From positions 1-64,000 of the forward strand of contig NZ_SORO01000003.1 of the NCBI RefSeq assembly GCF_004368965.1: a stretch of DNA of 64,000 bases, read 5' to 3'. Below are positions 13,857 through 24,741 of the stretch, in pieces. How positions within the stretch are numbered: position 1 is the first letter of the stretch; each line of letters opens with the position of its first letter. The notes beneath the pieces were generated by a model. It was not told the origin of the DNA. It was given only the letters and a program-made list of their open reading frames with translations, and ran no database searches. The translations under genes were made by a program, and so were the position numbers. This stretch comes from Leptospira meyeri. GTDB lineage: Bacteria > Spirochaetota > Leptospiria > Leptospirales > Leptospiraceae.

Positions 13857-14660
13857 CTTACCGAAAAGATTGTCGTTGGAACTAAATTGACTAGGAGTCT
13901 GGCCTGTATATTTTTTAAATTCCTTAATAAAATGAGCCTGATCATAGTATAAATCCAACAATCCTAGTTTCTGAAAATGAAGAATATCCGTTTTTGCCCA
14001 AGTTTTGTAGATGGACTGAAACCTTTCAATGGATGATATTAACTTTGGAGAAACACCGATATAAGATAAAAATAATTTGTCAACGTAACGTTTGCTATAT
14101 CCGATATCTTCAAAAATATCCTTAATAAAATACTGTCCTTTTTGTATTTGTATTTGATCAACTACATAATTTACGATTCGATTTTCTCTATTAAGATTTT
14201 TTTTAGAGCAAATTAAAAATTCTTGAATGCATTCTGAAATCAGATTTGGATCGTCGCTTTTACTAATTGTTTCTTCTAAATTGTTTGCTGAATTACCAAA
14301 AATATCGGATAAATATAAAATCTTATTGGTTGATTCGTGTAAGGGAAAAGGAAATATTTGATAACCCCCGATCGTGGTTAATCGGAAGATAAGTGTATTG
14401 ATTTGAAAATCTGATGAACGAATTGAAACCGGATGATCCCATATCCCAGTAACCAAAATTTTTGATATTGGATATTCTATCGTTACGTCAAATTCTTCGG
14501 TCTTCAGTTTTCCGCAAACTGGAACGATTAACTTTGCACTACTATGTGGTACAACGATTGAACTGTCCGAACTTTGAATTCCCATTCTACTCTCAAACCA
14601 CCATATACTTTCGATAATTTGAGCCAGTTCTGGACGTATCTTAAGAGACAATATTTTCAA
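13836..14660 (-). CDS. AraC family transcriptional regulator
   Basis: A 274-residue protein. The N-terminal ~130 residues form a ligand-sensing region (IIESIWWFESRM, VVPHSSAKLIVPVCGKL, a pattern shared by a large AraC subgroup). The C-terminal half has the two helix-turn-helix motifs (DIFEDIGYSKRYVDKLFLSY, then LLDLYYDQAHFIKEFKKYTG with TPSQF). It is divergent from the membrane protein gene at 14753, which is its most likely target. The inducer is unknown. Confidence 0.86.
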   Translation of the reverse strand: MKILSLKIRPELAQIIESIWWFESRMGIQSSDSSIVVPHSSAKLIVPVCGKLKTEEFDVTIEYPISKILVTGIWDHPVSIRSSDFQINTLIFRLTTIGGYQIFPFPLHESTNKILYLSDIFGNSANNLEETISKSDDPNLISECIQEFLICSKKNLNRENRIVNYVVDQIQIQKGQYFIKDIFEDIGYSKRYVDKLFLSYIGVSPKLISSIERFQSIYKTWAKTDILHFQKLGLLDLYYDQAHFIKEFKKYTGQTPSQFSSNDNLFGKLFYKNL

Positions 14661-14752
14661 CTGTTAGTTCCCTTTTTTACAATACCATCCCTCATTTCTA
14701 TTGTAAACTAAAACTATAATTCAAATATTTTGAATCAAAGGAAGTTTAAAAA

Positions 14753-15187
14753 ATGAAATCAAAATGGAGACTTTTCACCTCAATAGGATTAATGGTCTTT
14801 TTTCTTATCGGTCATACAATTGGCAGTCTTACTCGAAAGGAATTAAAACTTGAAAACTCAATTCAAACTTTGCATGCGATGGAAACAACACTTGTCGAAC
14901 TCCCTGGTGGATTATCCGACCATACAGTCGACGAATTTTATCAAGGTATGAGTCTTTCTTTGGATGTATCGATCCTGCTTGTCATTGGTCTTTTAACAAT
15001 TTGTTTAACTGATGAGCCGCTTCAGAGTCGATCAAAACTTCTTTTATTTGTAATCTTTTGGACCACAAGTATTTCTGTTTTAAGTTTTCGATATATCTTT
15101 CCCGTCCCGGCCTTCACTTGTTTGGTTTGCTCAGTTTTGTTGACCGTAGAATGGTATTTGGTTCGGTTTCGATCCAAGATTGTTTAA
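14753..15187 (+). CDS. four-helix membrane protein
   Basis: A 144-residue protein with about four hydrophobic segments: WRLFTSIGLMVFFLIGHTIG, SLDVSILLVIGLLTICL, a L-L-L-F-V-I-F-W-T-T-S-I-S-V-L segment and FTCLVCSVLLTVEWYLV. A polar loop (GGLSDHTVDEFYQGM) joins the first two. The ATG at 14753 has GGAAG upstream. I do not know its function; the divergent AraC gene suggests it is part of an inducible response. Confidence 0.68.
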   Translation: MKSKWRLFTSIGLMVFFLIGHTIGSLTRKELKLENSIQTLHAMETTLVELPGGLSDHTVDEFYQGMSLSLDVSILLVIGLLTICLTDEPLQSRSKLLLFVIFWTTSISVLSFRYIFPVPAFTCLVCSVLLTVEWYLVRFRSKIV

Positions 15188-15266
15188 CAAATCGAGTTAC
15201 TTTGAGAAGTTAGATAGGTTTATGAATTTTTCTTTACCATTCTTTTAAAATCAAAAGAAAGGTGGA

Positions 15267-16097
15267 ATGAGTCAAATTTTTCGTAAAACTTTATCTACTC
15301 GCCACTTTGATTTGGACTGGAACCGCCATGTCACAAGTAGGACTTATGAAAAATTTGGTTATGATGCCAGGTGCGAAGTTTTAAAAGAATATGGTTATTC
15401 TGTAGAACTATTGTTAAATGAGAATATCAGTTATGTTCCAGGTTCCACTTATGTTCGTTTCCTAAACCAACAATTTGTAAATTCAGAGATGGCAGTAGAA
15501 TCTCAAGTTTACAAATTGGACGACGGAACTCTCTTTTGGAAACAATCCGTTTTGGGACCGGATGGAAAAAAAGCCTGCGAATTAGAAACAACTTCTCGAT
15601 TAGTTCAGAATGGAAAAAACATCCAAATTTGTGATATTCCAAAAATTAATGTTCCCTCTTATGAATTTACCATTCATCCTAAACCGATTTCACAAAATAG
15701 TGTAGAACATGATTATTATATCCCTTTCAGTGACATGAATTGTTTCTGGAATTTACCTTCCGATTCCATTTGGAAAATTTTTGAGGAAGGTCGCTTTCTT
15801 TTTTTTAAGGAAATCGTCGATTTAAATTTAATTAAAGAAACAGACTCCACTACTTTTTTTATGGGTGGAGAAATTATCATCCATAGACAACCGGAACCTG
15901 GCTCCCATGTAAGAATCTTAAGTTGGATTGAAAGTTTTGAGAAAATTCGTTTTTATTTTAGACAAGATATTGTAGATCTTCAAGGCAATTTACTGGTAAG
16001 CATGAAAGACGAACAACTGTTTGTCTCACTTTCAAGTTCAAGACCCAGGAGAGCACCCGCAGCCTTTTTTGATAAAATAGAACGATTTATTGAATGA
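15267..16097 (+). CDS. acyl-CoA/acyl-ACP thioesterase-like, double hotdog
   Basis: A 276-residue protein with two hotdog-like halves. The first has RHFDLDWNRHVTSRTYEKFG, where D-x-D-x-N-x-H-V resembles the 4-hydroxybenzoyl-CoA thioesterase and FatA/FatB motif. The second starts near residue 140 (YYIPFSDMNCFWNLPSDSIW), with EGRFLFFKEIVDL and W-I-E-S-F-E-K-I-R-F-Y-F. The ATG has GAAAGGTGG upstream. The probable role is hydrolysis of an acyl thioester in the cytosol; the substrate is unknown. Its 3' end overlaps the convergent pseudouridine synthase gene by 11 bases. Confidence 0.72.
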   Translation: MSQIFRKTLSTRHFDLDWNRHVTSRTYEKFGYDARCEVLKEYGYSVELLLNENISYVPGSTYVRFLNQQFVNSEMAVESQVYKLDDGTLFWKQSVLGPDGKKACELETTSRLVQNGKNIQICDIPKINVPSYEFTIHPKPISQNSVEHDYYIPFSDMNCFWNLPSDSIWKIFEEGRFLFFKEIVDLNLIKETDSTTFFMGGEIIIHRQPEPGSHVRILSWIESFEKIRFYFRQDIVDLQGNLLVSMKDEQLFVSLSSSRPRRAPAAFFDKIERFIE

Positions 16098-16830
16098 TCG
16101 GTGTTTTTGCTTTGAGTAAGGTTTCTTCAGCCAACGATAGTTCCCTATAACAACCCAATGCAAGGGAAGGATCCAACTCCAAATTTCCCATTTTCATTCG
16201 TTTGAGATAAACAACTTCTTTACCTAAACTTTGAAACATTCTTCGAATTTGTCTATATTTTCCTTCTTTTAGCCAGACAGTGACAACGTTTGGTTTGTTT
16301 AGATCGGGAATGGCTAGTCTTGCCGGTAACGTTTTGTAACCATCATCTAAAATAATTCCTTTCTCAAAGGAGAAGATGTCCTCTTTTGTGACAGGATCCG
16401 AAATTTCTGCATAATATTCTTTTTCAACAAAATGTTTAGGTGAAGTATAATAATGTGCCAAAGTTCCATCGGTAGTGAACAATAATAAACCTTCCGTTTC
16501 CTTATCCAAACGTCCCACAGGAAAAAGATTCATCTTTTGATGCCTTTCCGATAGATAATCCATCACTGTTTTTTCCCTTGGATCTTCAGTTGCCGTAATA
16601 CAGTCGGGGGCTTTGTTCATCATGAAGTAGTAGAACTCTTTACGAATTAATGTTTCTTCATAATAAATGACTTCATCTGCAAGAGATACTTTAAAACCAG
16701 GATCCTTTGTTACGATCCCATTCACTTTTACTAGGCCCTGATGGATTTCCTTTTTGACATCTGAACGAGAACCGAGTCCGAAATTCCCAAGCACTTTATC
16801 CAACCGCTCATTTGCCATATTCTGTTTCAA
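16087..16830 (-). CDS. RsuA/RluE/RluF-type pseudouridine synthase
   Basis: A 247-residue RNA-modifying enzyme. The N-terminal S4 domain (ERLDKVLGNFGLGSRSDVKK, KVNGIVTKDPGFKVSLADEV) precedes the catalytic domain with VGRLDKETEGLLLFTTDGTL, whose D is the catalytic aspartate. The C-terminus has the G-K-Y-R-Q-I-R-R-M-F motif. Length and motifs fit the RsuA family that modifies rRNA; which member it is (RsuA, RluB, RluE or RluF) cannot be told from the window alone. Confidence 0.88.
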   Translation of the reverse strand: MKQNMANERLDKVLGNFGLGSRSDVKKEIHQGLVKVNGIVTKDPGFKVSLADEVIYYEETLIRKEFYYFMMNKAPDCITATEDPREKTVMDYLSERHQKMNLFPVGRLDKETEGLLLFTTDGTLAHYYTSPKHFVEKEYYAEISDPVTKEDIFSFEKGIILDDGYKTLPARLAIPDLNKPNVVTVWLKEGKYRQIRRMFQSLGKEVVYLKRMKMGNLELDPSLALGCYRELSLAEETLLKAKTPIIQ

Positions 16831-16935
16831 CTTCTAAATCCTAAAGAGATATTGCAATCAGTAATTCTCAAAGTAAAGTACCGATCGAAACAAAAAAAGG
16901 TATCGAAAACAAATAAGAAAAACAATCTAACTAGT

Positions 16936-18738
16936 ATGTTTGATACCTTTTTAAGGATTCTGAAAACTTCTCGCACTGCTTTTGATTTGGCCTACAAAAG
17001 TTCTCCCGTTTTAACCGTTCTCATTTCCATTCTTACCATAGTAAACGGATTATTCCCTTCATTACTTGTATGGATTGGCAAACTAATCATTGATTCCATC
17101 TTACTATCGCAAACAGCAACAAATCATTGGATAAATTTATTACAATCAGATGCGGTTCAGTTGGTTTATTTAGAAGCAATATTAACAGTTTTATTTTTTG
17201 GATCACAAAAAGTATATAACATCTCTTATACCTTACTCCGAATTCGATTAGGCCAAGAAGTCAACGAACGAATTCTCTCCAAAGCAATTCATTTGGAGCT
17301 AACCCATTTCGAAGATTCAGAAACTTATGATAAAATGACACAAGCAAGGACAGAAGCATCTTCAAAACCTCTTTCAATGGTAACAAGATTTTTTACTATT
17401 GCACAATCATCTGTTACTATTATTAGTTTTTTTGGTCTACTTATAAAACTTTCTCCACTCGCATCTTTCATCTTAGTTATTGCAGCAATTCCTTCTTTTA
17501 TTGCGGAAACAAAATTTTCAAATCATAGTTTTCGTCTATTTCGATGGAAGGCGAAAGAAACTAGAGAACAAATTTACCTAGAAACACTCATGGCAAGAGA
17601 AGACAATGCCAAAGAAATTTTACTTTTTAACTTAGGAAAAGAATTCTTAAATCGATACAAAAACAACTTTCAACGAATCTATTCGGAGGACAAAAAATTA
17701 ACAATCTACAAAGGTATTTTTAGTTTCCTACTTGGATTACTAAGCCAGTTTGCATTTTACGGTTCTTATGTCTGGATTGTAAGTTTGGCTTTATTACGCA
17801 AAATTTCCTTAGGTGAGATGACAATGTATCTAGTCATCTTCAGACAAGGACAAAATACTTTTTCCAATGCACTCTCTGCATTTGGAGGAATATATGAAGA
17901 TCATTTGTATATCGAAAACCTATTGGAATTTTTAGATCTACCAATTTTAAAACAATACGGGAACCACAAAGGAAATCATCTAAAACTTGGAATTATTTTT
18001 GATTCTGTTTCATTTCAATACCCGGGTTCCAAACAACCTTCATTATCCAATGTTAGTTTTGAATTAAAACCAGAAGAAAAACTTGCCATCGTTGGGGAAA
18101 ACGGATCTGGCAAAACAACACTGATCAAACTTCTAACTCGTTTATATTCACCCACAGCAGGAAATATTTACTTAGACGGAATCAATTTGGAAGATTGGGA
18201 TGAAGAAGCCTTACGAAAAAGATTTGGAGTCATTTTTCAAAATTTTGTTCAGTATCAATTTAAAGTCGGTGAAAACATTGGAATGGGTGATGTGCAAAAA
18301 AATCAGTCAGAAGCTGAATGGATCCCAGCTGCAAAATTGGGAATGGCCCATGAATTTGTTACGAACTTAGAACAAGGATATGAAACTAGACTTGGGAAAT
18401 GGTTTAAAGATGGACGTGAATTATCAGGAGGACAATGGCAAAAAGTGGCTCTTTCCCGAGCTTTTATGCGTTCAAGTGCAGACATCTTAATTTTAGATGA
18501 ACCGACCTCTGCCATTGATGCAGAAGCTGAAATGAAAGTTTTTGAACATTTTCGAGAACACACTCAAGGAAAAACAGTCATACTAATTTCACATCGTTTT
18601 TCCACCGTGCGTATGGCTGATCAGATCTTAGTTTTAGAAAATGGTAAAAAAACAGAATGGGGAAGTCATGAAGAACTTTTGAATAATAAAGGGAAATACG
18701 AAAAACTATTTCGATTACAACAAGCTGGATATCAATAG
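16936..18738 (+). CDS. ABC transporter, fused permease and ATPase
   Basis: About 600 residues. The first ~320 residues form a six-helix type-I exporter domain (LTVLISILTIVNGLFPSLLV onward). The ATPase domain has Walker A VGENGSGKTT, signature ELSGGQWQK, Walker B ILILDEPTSA and the H-loop ISHRF. It likely works as a homodimer in the inner membrane, exporting a lipid or peptide; the substrate is unknown. The ATG at 16936 is chosen; an in-frame TTG at 16852 would add a 28-residue very basic N-terminus, which is unusual for the family but has AAAGAG upstream. Confidence 0.85.
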   Translation: MFDTFLRILKTSRTAFDLAYKSSPVLTVLISILTIVNGLFPSLLVWIGKLIIDSILLSQTATNHWINLLQSDAVQLVYLEAILTVLFFGSQKVYNISYTLLRIRLGQEVNERILSKAIHLELTHFEDSETYDKMTQARTEASSKPLSMVTRFFTIAQSSVTIISFFGLLIKLSPLASFILVIAAIPSFIAETKFSNHSFRLFRWKAKETREQIYLETLMAREDNAKEILLFNLGKEFLNRYKNNFQRIYSEDKKLTIYKGIFSFLLGLLSQFAFYGSYVWIVSLALLRKISLGEMTMYLVIFRQGQNTFSNALSAFGGIYEDHLYIENLLEFLDLPILKQYGNHKGNHLKLGIIFDSVSFQYPGSKQPSLSNVSFELKPEEKLAIVGENGSGKTTLIKLLTRLYSPTAGNIYLDGINLEDWDEEALRKRFGVIFQNFVQYQFKVGENIGMGDVQKNQSEAEWIPAAKLGMAHEFVTNLEQGYETRLGKWFKDGRELSGGQWQKVALSRAFMRSSADILILDEPTSAIDAEAEMKVFEHFREHTQGKTVILISHRFSTVRMADQILVLENGKKTEWGSHEELLNNKGKYEKLFRLQQAGYQ

Positions 18739-18796
18739 CGGATTCACAGTATCCGATACTCAAATTGGAAGTGATTCGATATAGTAAGGACTAAAT

Positions 18797-19921
18797 ATGG
18801 AAGAAAGTTATTCAAATTTGGGGATGCGAAAACTAAAAGACCTGATCGATTCATTCGGAGAAAGATCTAAAGAAATCGGTTCTGTTGCGGCATCGATCCA
18901 ACAGGTTGCAAAACAGACAAACTTACTGGCACTAAATGCATCGATCGAAGCCGCACGAGCAGGAGAACACGGACGTGGTTTTGAAATTGTAGCTAACGAA
19001 GTGACAAAACTGTCATTCCAAACATCCGAAGCCACTAAAAAAATTTCAGATATTCTATCTCGCATTAATATTGAAAACCAATCTGCTAATTCAGATGTCA
19101 TTGAGATGGAAAAACAATCCATTGTTGAATATGCTGAACTTTGGACAAACAACATAGCAAAAGAACTTGAATCGAAATTTTATATTATGGCCACTTCACT
19201 TTACGGTTTGAAATTTTTAATACAAAGTTTAGTCCACGCGAATATTGGAATGAAACGAGAACATCTACTACTCATTCTACAAGAATACTTAATTCAAAAT
19301 GAACAACAACTGGCTTATGCGATCTGTTGTGAACCAAATGTAATTGATCTTATGGATTCAGAATATTCTGGTAAAGAAGGTCACGATTCTCAAGGAAGAT
19401 TTGTTCCCTATTGCCATAGACATACTGGCCGGATTTCAATTGAACCATTACAAGGTTATGATACGCCAGGGGAAAACGAGTGGTATACCCTTCCTCGAGA
19501 TTTAGGTGAAGATGTTATGATGGAACCTTATGATTATCCAATCGAAGGCAAAACGGTGAAGATGACTAGCCTAATGACCAATCTTTACTTAAATTCCAAA
19601 TTCGCAGGGATCCTTGGCGCAGACTTTTCACTAGAACAATTACAATCGGAACTATCACCAAAAAAACTTTTTGGGTTTGGTACGACATCTCTCATCACTT
19701 ATAATGGAAACTATGCCTCTCATCCAGAGATTGATTTTTTAGGGACTACTGCAAAATCACTTAGCGAAGATGCCAAACGAGCAGTCCAGAGAGGTGAAAG
19801 TTTTACCTATATCGACAGATCAAATATAGCAAGAATTTTAAAGCCTGTCAGAATTGGACAAAGCAAACGACCTTGGAGCATTCTCGTAGAATTCAATTTA
19901 CTTTCTATCCTTAAGAAGTAA
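18797..19921 (+). CDS. soluble chemoreceptor-like protein with inverted domain order
   Basis: A 374-residue protein with no membrane segment. Residues ~30-95 contain the MCP signalling tip ([20 protein letters not shown], then [10 protein letters not shown]). The remaining ~260 residues look like a dCache sensor: [66 protein letters not shown], then [15 protein letters not shown]. Normal chemoreceptors place an extracytoplasmic Cache domain before the membrane and the signalling domain. Here the order is reversed and all parts should be cytosolic. AAGGA precedes the ATG. The signalling domain is short, without obvious methylation helices of full length. Confidence 0.75.
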   Translation: MEESYSNLGMRKLKDLIDSFGERSKEIGSVAASIQQVAKQTNLLALNASIEAARAGEHGRGFEIVANEVTKLSFQTSEATKKISDILSRINIENQSANSDVIEMEKQSIVEYAELWTNNIAKELESKFYIMATSLYGLKFLIQSLVHANIGMKREHLLLILQEYLIQNEQQLAYAICCEPNVIDLMDSEYSGKEGHDSQGRFVPYCHRHTGRISIEPLQGYDTPGENEWYTLPRDLGEDVMMEPYDYPIEGKTVKMTSLMTNLYLNSKFAGILGADFSLEQLQSELSPKKLFGFGTTSLITYNGNYASHPEIDFLGTTAKSLSEDAKRAVQRGESFTYIDRSNIARILKPVRIGQSKRPWSILVEFNLLSILKK

Positions 19922-19991
19922 GCATACCCTGTCCATCCTAGGCGGACGATTAGATACTTGATTCGCAATCACGAATAAAAACTCTGGTAGT

Positions 19992-21512
19992 ATGGACATT
20001 GATTCCTTGTTACAGGATTTAAAAACCCTTTTGGATTCCCCAAAGGAACTTGTAACCATCTCCGAAGAAAAACGATTGGAGCTCATGATCCTTTGCGGGA
20101 AAATTTCCCGTCCCGATCGTAATGAAGTGCGCAAAAGAAACCGCACTGTTCGAGTAGAAAAAAAACAAACTCTAAAAATCCAAGAAAAACAAAAAACAGC
20201 TCTAACAGGAATCAGGCGAGCAAGAGAAACTGCTGTTTTCAAAGCTCCCTTACAAATTTCAAACTCAGCTGGATGGTCTTGGGATAAAGCAGATGAATTA
20301 TCAAATCCTAAACCGTGTTACATTTGTAAAACTCCATTTACAAAATTACATTTTTTTTATGACTCAATGTGTCCGAACTGTGCAGAACTCAATTACTCCA
20401 AGAGGTTTCAAACAGCAGACCTTAGTGGAACAGTAGCAGTCATTACGGGATCTCGTTTAAAAATTGGATATCAAGCCACATTACTTTTGTTACGCTCTGG
20501 TGCACGTGTCATTGCTACGACAAGGTTTCCAAATGATTCCGCAATTCGCTTTTCCAAAGAGACTGATTTTCATTTGTGGAAGGATCGTTTACAGATTTTT
20601 GGACTTGACTTACGACACACACCGAGTGTAGAAATTTTTTGTAAATTTTTAGAAAACCATTTAGAGCGTTTAGATATCCTCATCAACAATGCAGCACAAA
20701 CGGTAAGACGACCACCGGGTTTTTATAGCCATCTTCTTGATACAGAAAAACTGAGTCTTTCTGAACTGCCAATGGATGCACAAAAATTACTTAGTTTCTA
20801 TCAACATTGTAAACAAGAACTAGATTCTTACAGGTCTGATTCAGAAATGAAAGACACTGCCACAGCACTCGCTGTGAGTTGGAATCACAAAACACCAGGT
20901 GTTGGAATTCGTTCTTCTGCAGCCTTATCCCAAATTCCCTATTCACATGATAATTCCCATGAACTAGAAGCAGTATTCCCAGAAGGGGAATTGGATGCTG
21001 ATTTGCAACAAGTTGACCTTCGCAAAACAAATAGTTGGCGACTAAGACTTGGAGAAATCAATACATCTGAAATGTTAGAAGTTCAGTTAGTCAATGCAGT
21101 GGCACCATTTGTACTTTGTAATCGACTAGTTGGGATCATGCGTAAAGACAATACGGGGAAAAAACATATCATCAATGTGTCTGCAATGGAAGGAAAATTC
21201 CATAGGTTTAAAAAAGAAGACCGCCACCCTCATACCAATATGGCCAAAGCGGCTCTGAATATGATGACTCATACCTCAGCAGAAGATTTTGCAAAAGATG
21301 GAATCTTTATGAATGCAGTGGACACAGGATGGGTCACAGATGAAGATCCCGTTGAACTTGCGAAAAGAAAACAAGACCTTCATGATTTCCAACCTCCACT
21401 GGATATAGTGGATGGTGCTGCGAGAGTCATTGATCCCCTGTTTGACGGTGTCAATACAGGGAAACACTGGATTGGAAAATTTCTAAAAGATTACTTCCCT
21501 ATTGATTGGTAG
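19992..21512 (+). CDS. SDR family protein with N-terminal zinc ribbon
   Basis: A 506-residue protein. Residues ~1-90 are charged and helical. A four-Cys zinc-binding motif follows (CYICKTPF...CPNCAEL, near residues 106-131). The Rossmann domain has [11 protein letters not shown] for NAD(P) binding, [11 protein letters not shown], and INVSAMEGK. The usual catalytic Y-x-x-x-K reads T-N-M-A-K (in [13 protein letters not shown]), so the tyrosine is missing. A ~100-residue insert lies between NNAAQT and the active site. The reaction is unknown. The last 14 bases overlap the convergent alkylsulfatase-like gene. Confidence 0.75.
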   Translation: MDIDSLLQDLKTLLDSPKELVTISEEKRLELMILCGKISRPDRNEVRKRNRTVRVEKKQTLKIQEKQKTALTGIRRARETAVFKAPLQISNSAGWSWDKADELSNPKPCYICKTPFTKLHFFYDSMCPNCAELNYSKRFQTADLSGTVAVITGSRLKIGYQATLLLLRSGARVIATTRFPNDSAIRFSKETDFHLWKDRLQIFGLDLRHTPSVEIFCKFLENHLERLDILINNAAQTVRRPPGFYSHLLDTEKLSLSELPMDAQKLLSFYQHCKQELDSYRSDSEMKDTATALAVSWNHKTPGVGIRSSAALSQIPYSHDNSHELEAVFPEGELDADLQQVDLRKTNSWRLRLGEINTSEMLEVQLVNAVAPFVLCNRLVGIMRKDNTGKKHIINVSAMEGKFHRFKKEDRHPHTNMAKAALNMMTHTSAEDFAKDGIFMNAVDTGWVTDEDPVELAKRKQDLHDFQPPLDIVDGAARVIDPLFDGVNTGKHWIGKFLKDYFPIDW

Positions 21513-23256
21513 GAATCTGTAACGTCAGGATTTGTTCCTTCGGTGAAAACTTCTTTAGAAACTGAGTAAAAGATAACAGGTTCCCTTTTTTAAATCGAAA
21601 CTTAAGAAGTGTGGTTGCTGGTGACTTCAACCGAGTCAACATTTCTTTCCAATCTTGTGAATTTAGTTCTACAATCGAATTCGCATCTGCGAGTAAACCA
21701 GGAATCACTTCTGCTACTCCTTTTCTTACGTGGATGGTGTATGATTCTTTCGTATCAAGAAAAACAAATCCGACTTTTTCGTCTGTACTTACACTTAATT
21801 TTGGATCCAAATTCGTAACAAAACTACTTAAAATCACTTTTATAGGATAACGTCTTAATAAGGCCGGACTCGGCCTTACTTTCATTTTGGCAACAAACTG
21901 ATTTCGTAATTCTAAAGCTTCCGTTAGATAATAATGTTTTGCATTGGCATTTGATTCAGACGCACCTAATTTTTCTAAAGCTTCTATCCGCAAAGGAATG
22001 ACACCCGTTAATTTTGGATCATTCCGAAGAAGGTAACCAGAAAGTGTTAATACTGTTTGGTATTCTTCCCTTTGAAGTTTACTTTTTGTATAGTTTAGTA
22101 AGTTCTCACTTCCACCAGCCAAATCTACAATCAAATCAGCATAAACCTTTCGATCCAAGGGTTGTAATTCTGCGGAATCTCCGCTAAACCAACCTAAATT
22201 TCCAGTAAATGCCGAACGTACTGACCAAGACAATTTTCCATAAATTTCTTTAAGATAAGGAGATTTTTTTAGATGTTCTGGAAGTTGGATCAATTGCACC
22301 AAATCGTCAGGATGGTATCCGGCATTGATTCCTCGTAGAGACTGATCGTGTACAAATTGTACGGCATCTCGATAATCAGTCACTATATCATAAATATTTG
22401 ATTTTCCAGAGATCGGTTTTCCATGACTCGGGACTAGATGTTCCGGTTTTAAATTTCGGATGATATCCAACGACTCGTACCAATGTTTTAAACTCCGAAA
22501 CCAAGTCCCACGAATTGTATATAAATTGGGAAATGCTTTATAAATATTATCACCGACAAATAAGATATTTTTTTCTGGATGATATATATAAATTTGATCG
22601 TCTGTTTCACCGGGAGCATGGATGAGTCTCAGTCGTATTCCAGAAACTTCAATATCAAGGCTGTCTCGAAAGGTTTTTGTTGGAGGGACAAAATCTAATT
22701 TTGTATCAGCATTATAACCTTGGTACGGCCCAATCCCTACATTGACCAAATCACTTTTTTCTAAATAGTTTCCGAACATACGAGCACTTCTCGTTCCAAT
22801 GATGGGAGTGGTTTCACTTGCTAATTTCTGAACCGAAGGAAGTAAACTCTCGTGTGCATATACTTCCGGTGATCCGTCGGTAACAAACGAAGCAGAACCA
22901 AAAATATGATCAGGGTGACTATGAGTGTAAATGATTGCTTTGATTGGCAAAGCAGAAATTTTTCTAAAATCTTCTAAAACTTGTTTGGACGCCTTTAATT
23001 CGTCTAACGTATCAATGATGATGAGGCCATCTTTCCCTACAAGTAAGATGGAGTTAGCAATCCCATAACCAACGGCGGAATAAACTCCGGGAGCCACTTC
23101 ATAAATTTTTTTTTCAAACTCGGCATTAAATTCTTCCAAATGGACAGGTTCAGAATCATTTGCTGTGGATTTCTGTTTTGTAGTGTTACAATAGACCAGT
23201 GGGATTAAAAAAAAACAGAGGAATAGGTATTTATTTTTCATACGATTTCTTATCAA
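21499..23256 (-). CDS. alkylsulfatase-like MBL-fold lipoprotein
   Basis: A 585-residue protein. A signal peptide with lipobox-like L-V-Y-C (about residue 23) predicts an outer or inner membrane lipoprotein. The MBL domain carries [18 protein letters not shown], with the H-x-H-x-D-H metal site, and [21 protein letters not shown] helical dimerisation region ([20 protein letters not shown]) and a C-terminal SCP2-like domain complete the SdsA1-type layout. SdsA-type enzymes hydrolyse alkyl sulfates such as SDS. This assignment rests on domain order; other MBL hydrolases share the N-terminal part. It begins a sulfatase-rich neighbourhood. Confidence 0.82.
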   Translation of the reverse strand: MIRNRMKNKYLFLCFFLIPLVYCNTTKQKSTANDSEPVHLEEFNAEFEKKIYEVAPGVYSAVGYGIANSILLVGKDGLIIIDTLDELKASKQVLEDFRKISALPIKAIIYTHSHPDHIFGSASFVTDGSPEVYAHESLLPSVQKLASETTPIIGTRSARMFGNYLEKSDLVNVGIGPYQGYNADTKLDFVPPTKTFRDSLDIEVSGIRLRLIHAPGETDDQIYIYHPEKNILFVGDNIYKAFPNLYTIRGTWFRSLKHWYESLDIIRNLKPEHLVPSHGKPISGKSNIYDIVTDYRDAVQFVHDQSLRGINAGYHPDDLVQLIQLPEHLKKSPYLKEIYGKLSWSVRSAFTGNLGWFSGDSAELQPLDRKVYADLIVDLAGGSENLLNYTKSKLQREEYQTVLTLSGYLLRNDPKLTGVIPLRIEALEKLGASESNANAKHYYLTEALELRNQFVAKMKVRPSPALLRRYPIKVILSSFVTNLDPKLSVSTDEKVGFVFLDTKESYTIHVRKGVAEVIPGLLADANSIVELNSQDWKEMLTRLKSPATTLLKFRFKKGNLLSFTQFLKKFSPKEQILTLQIPTNQ

Positions 23257-23590
23257 ACCAATTGGCGGTTAGGAATACAGATAGTTTTGTTTGCGAAAGT
23301 ATGTAACCTTTCCAATTAAACCTACTACATTGTGCGAATTGTATAATCAATCGTCTGTCACTACGTTAGAAATGCAATCGTTCACATGATTCATTCAACC
23401 AACCACAAAAACTAACTAAAATTAGGTGAATTGATTCTAATGTAGATAATGAGAATAAAAAATGATAAATTCCTATCTAGGAACTAAGCATTAAATACAA
23501 TATATTGGAAATACTTCTGTAATAGCAGATTTCAATCTACCCAAATGTGGTCTTTAGCGAACAGTGTCCAAAACACTGATGAGAGACCCT
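23257..23590. promoter_or_regulatory. divergent intergenic region, candidate operator
   Basis: This AT-rich region of about 330 bases between the divergent alkylsulfatase-like and outer-membrane genes must hold both promoters. TTCCTATCTAGGAA at 23470-23483 is a 6-2-6 palindrome and a candidate regulator site. I see no gene here and no terminator. Confidence 0.4.
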
Positions 23591-24700
23591 ATGAAACTAG
23601 TTCGATGGAGCTTATTCCTTTCCTTACTCGCAATATCACCGCTTTTGGCTCAATCTACGACAAAAGAGGTACCGATTTCCCCCCAAACAACAACAGAAAC
23701 TCAAAATCCCAAACAAACGGAGGAAACTCTAGACAAAGAAAGATGGCGACTTCTCTTCTATGCAGGTGCTGGAAAGGCAGAAATCCAAACCAATCCCAAT
23801 ATTCCCTTCGCTCACCGAGATCCAAATACAGGACTTCTTACCAATCCGGGAATTGGGAAAAAAACAGGACTCACCAATGCAGGTACGACCAATTTTCCTT
23901 CCGAAGGATCTGGAACCAACCAAGGGACAGTTTTTACTTTGACTAACGACAAATGGTTGTTTGCTTATGGATATACATCGATTGACTTAAAAATGTCCCC
24001 AGCGAATCAAGGATTAGTTCCCATACAATCCTTTGATTCGGCTTCAGAACATGTGGTCAGAAATATTCGAGTTGATTATACACAAAAAATTTCTGATTTA
24101 GTTTCCGCAGTATTTTCCGTTCGGCAGTTTTTAAGAACTGGAAATTATGAGTGGAACAATGTATTAGAAACAACGAATGTATCAAATCATTATGTTGCCT
24201 TCCCAAAAATCCAAGTGAATGACAGTATGAAAATAAATATTTATTCACTTGGTTTTAAATTTAATTATTTCAAAAACTGGGAAATTGAACCCTACTTCCA
24301 ATACCGTGATGCAAGGTTTTATGCAAATGTATTTTCTACAGTAGGAATAACACAAAGATCAGACAATTTGCTTTTACCATCCGACCCAGAAGCCATCGGC
24401 AATGCATGGGCCTACAAAGGACTCGGAAGTGCATATGCACTCCCCCTATACAATTCAATAGAAAAGGAATTTGGAAATGTTGGTTTAAGGCTACAGTACA
24501 ATCCTTATAAGTTTTTATTTCTAAGATCTGATGTGAGACGAAATCCAATTCTGGCAGCATGGGAAGTAAGAGGATCTGTCACTGTATTTTTAAGTAAGTA
24601 TTTTGGAATTACAGCTGGTGGGGTCTATGCGGAAGCAGAAATCAATCCACTTAGTTTACGTGGTTGGGAAATTGGCCCTACATTTACTTATTTGTTTTAA
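23591..24700 (+). CDS. predicted outer-membrane beta-barrel protein
   Basis: About 369 residues. The signal peptide (MKLVRWSLFLSLLAISPLLA) ends at A-Q-S. A low-complexity T/Q/P segment follows, then many alternating aromatic/polar strands (FALLYAG-like, NIYSLGFKFNYFKNWEIEPY, GLRLQYNPYKFLFLRSDVRR). It ends with WEIGPTFTYLF, whose terminal F is typical of outer-membrane barrels. The ATG at 23591 follows GAGAGACCCT and gives a clean signal peptide; two upstream in-frame ATGs do not. Divergent from the alkylsulfatase-like gene and convergent with the MBL gene, it may serve uptake of sulfated substrates, but that is inference. Confidence 0.7.
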   Translation: MKLVRWSLFLSLLAISPLLAQSTTKEVPISPQTTTETQNPKQTEETLDKERWRLLFYAGAGKAEIQTNPNIPFAHRDPNTGLLTNPGIGKKTGLTNAGTTNFPSEGSGTNQGTVFTLTNDKWLFAYGYTSIDLKMSPANQGLVPIQSFDSASEHVVRNIRVDYTQKISDLVSAVFSVRQFLRTGNYEWNNVLETTNVSNHYVAFPKIQVNDSMKINIYSLGFKFNYFKNWEIEPYFQYRDARFYANVFSTVGITQRSDNLLLPSDPEAIGNAWAYKGLGSAYALPLYNSIEKEFGNVGLRLQYNPYKFLFLRSDVRRNPILAAWEVRGSVTVFLSKYFGITAGGVYAEAEINPLSLRGWEIGPTFTYLF

Positions 24701-24741
24701 TATAAGAACCAATCACCCAGGAAGTTACAAGCTTATATCGA

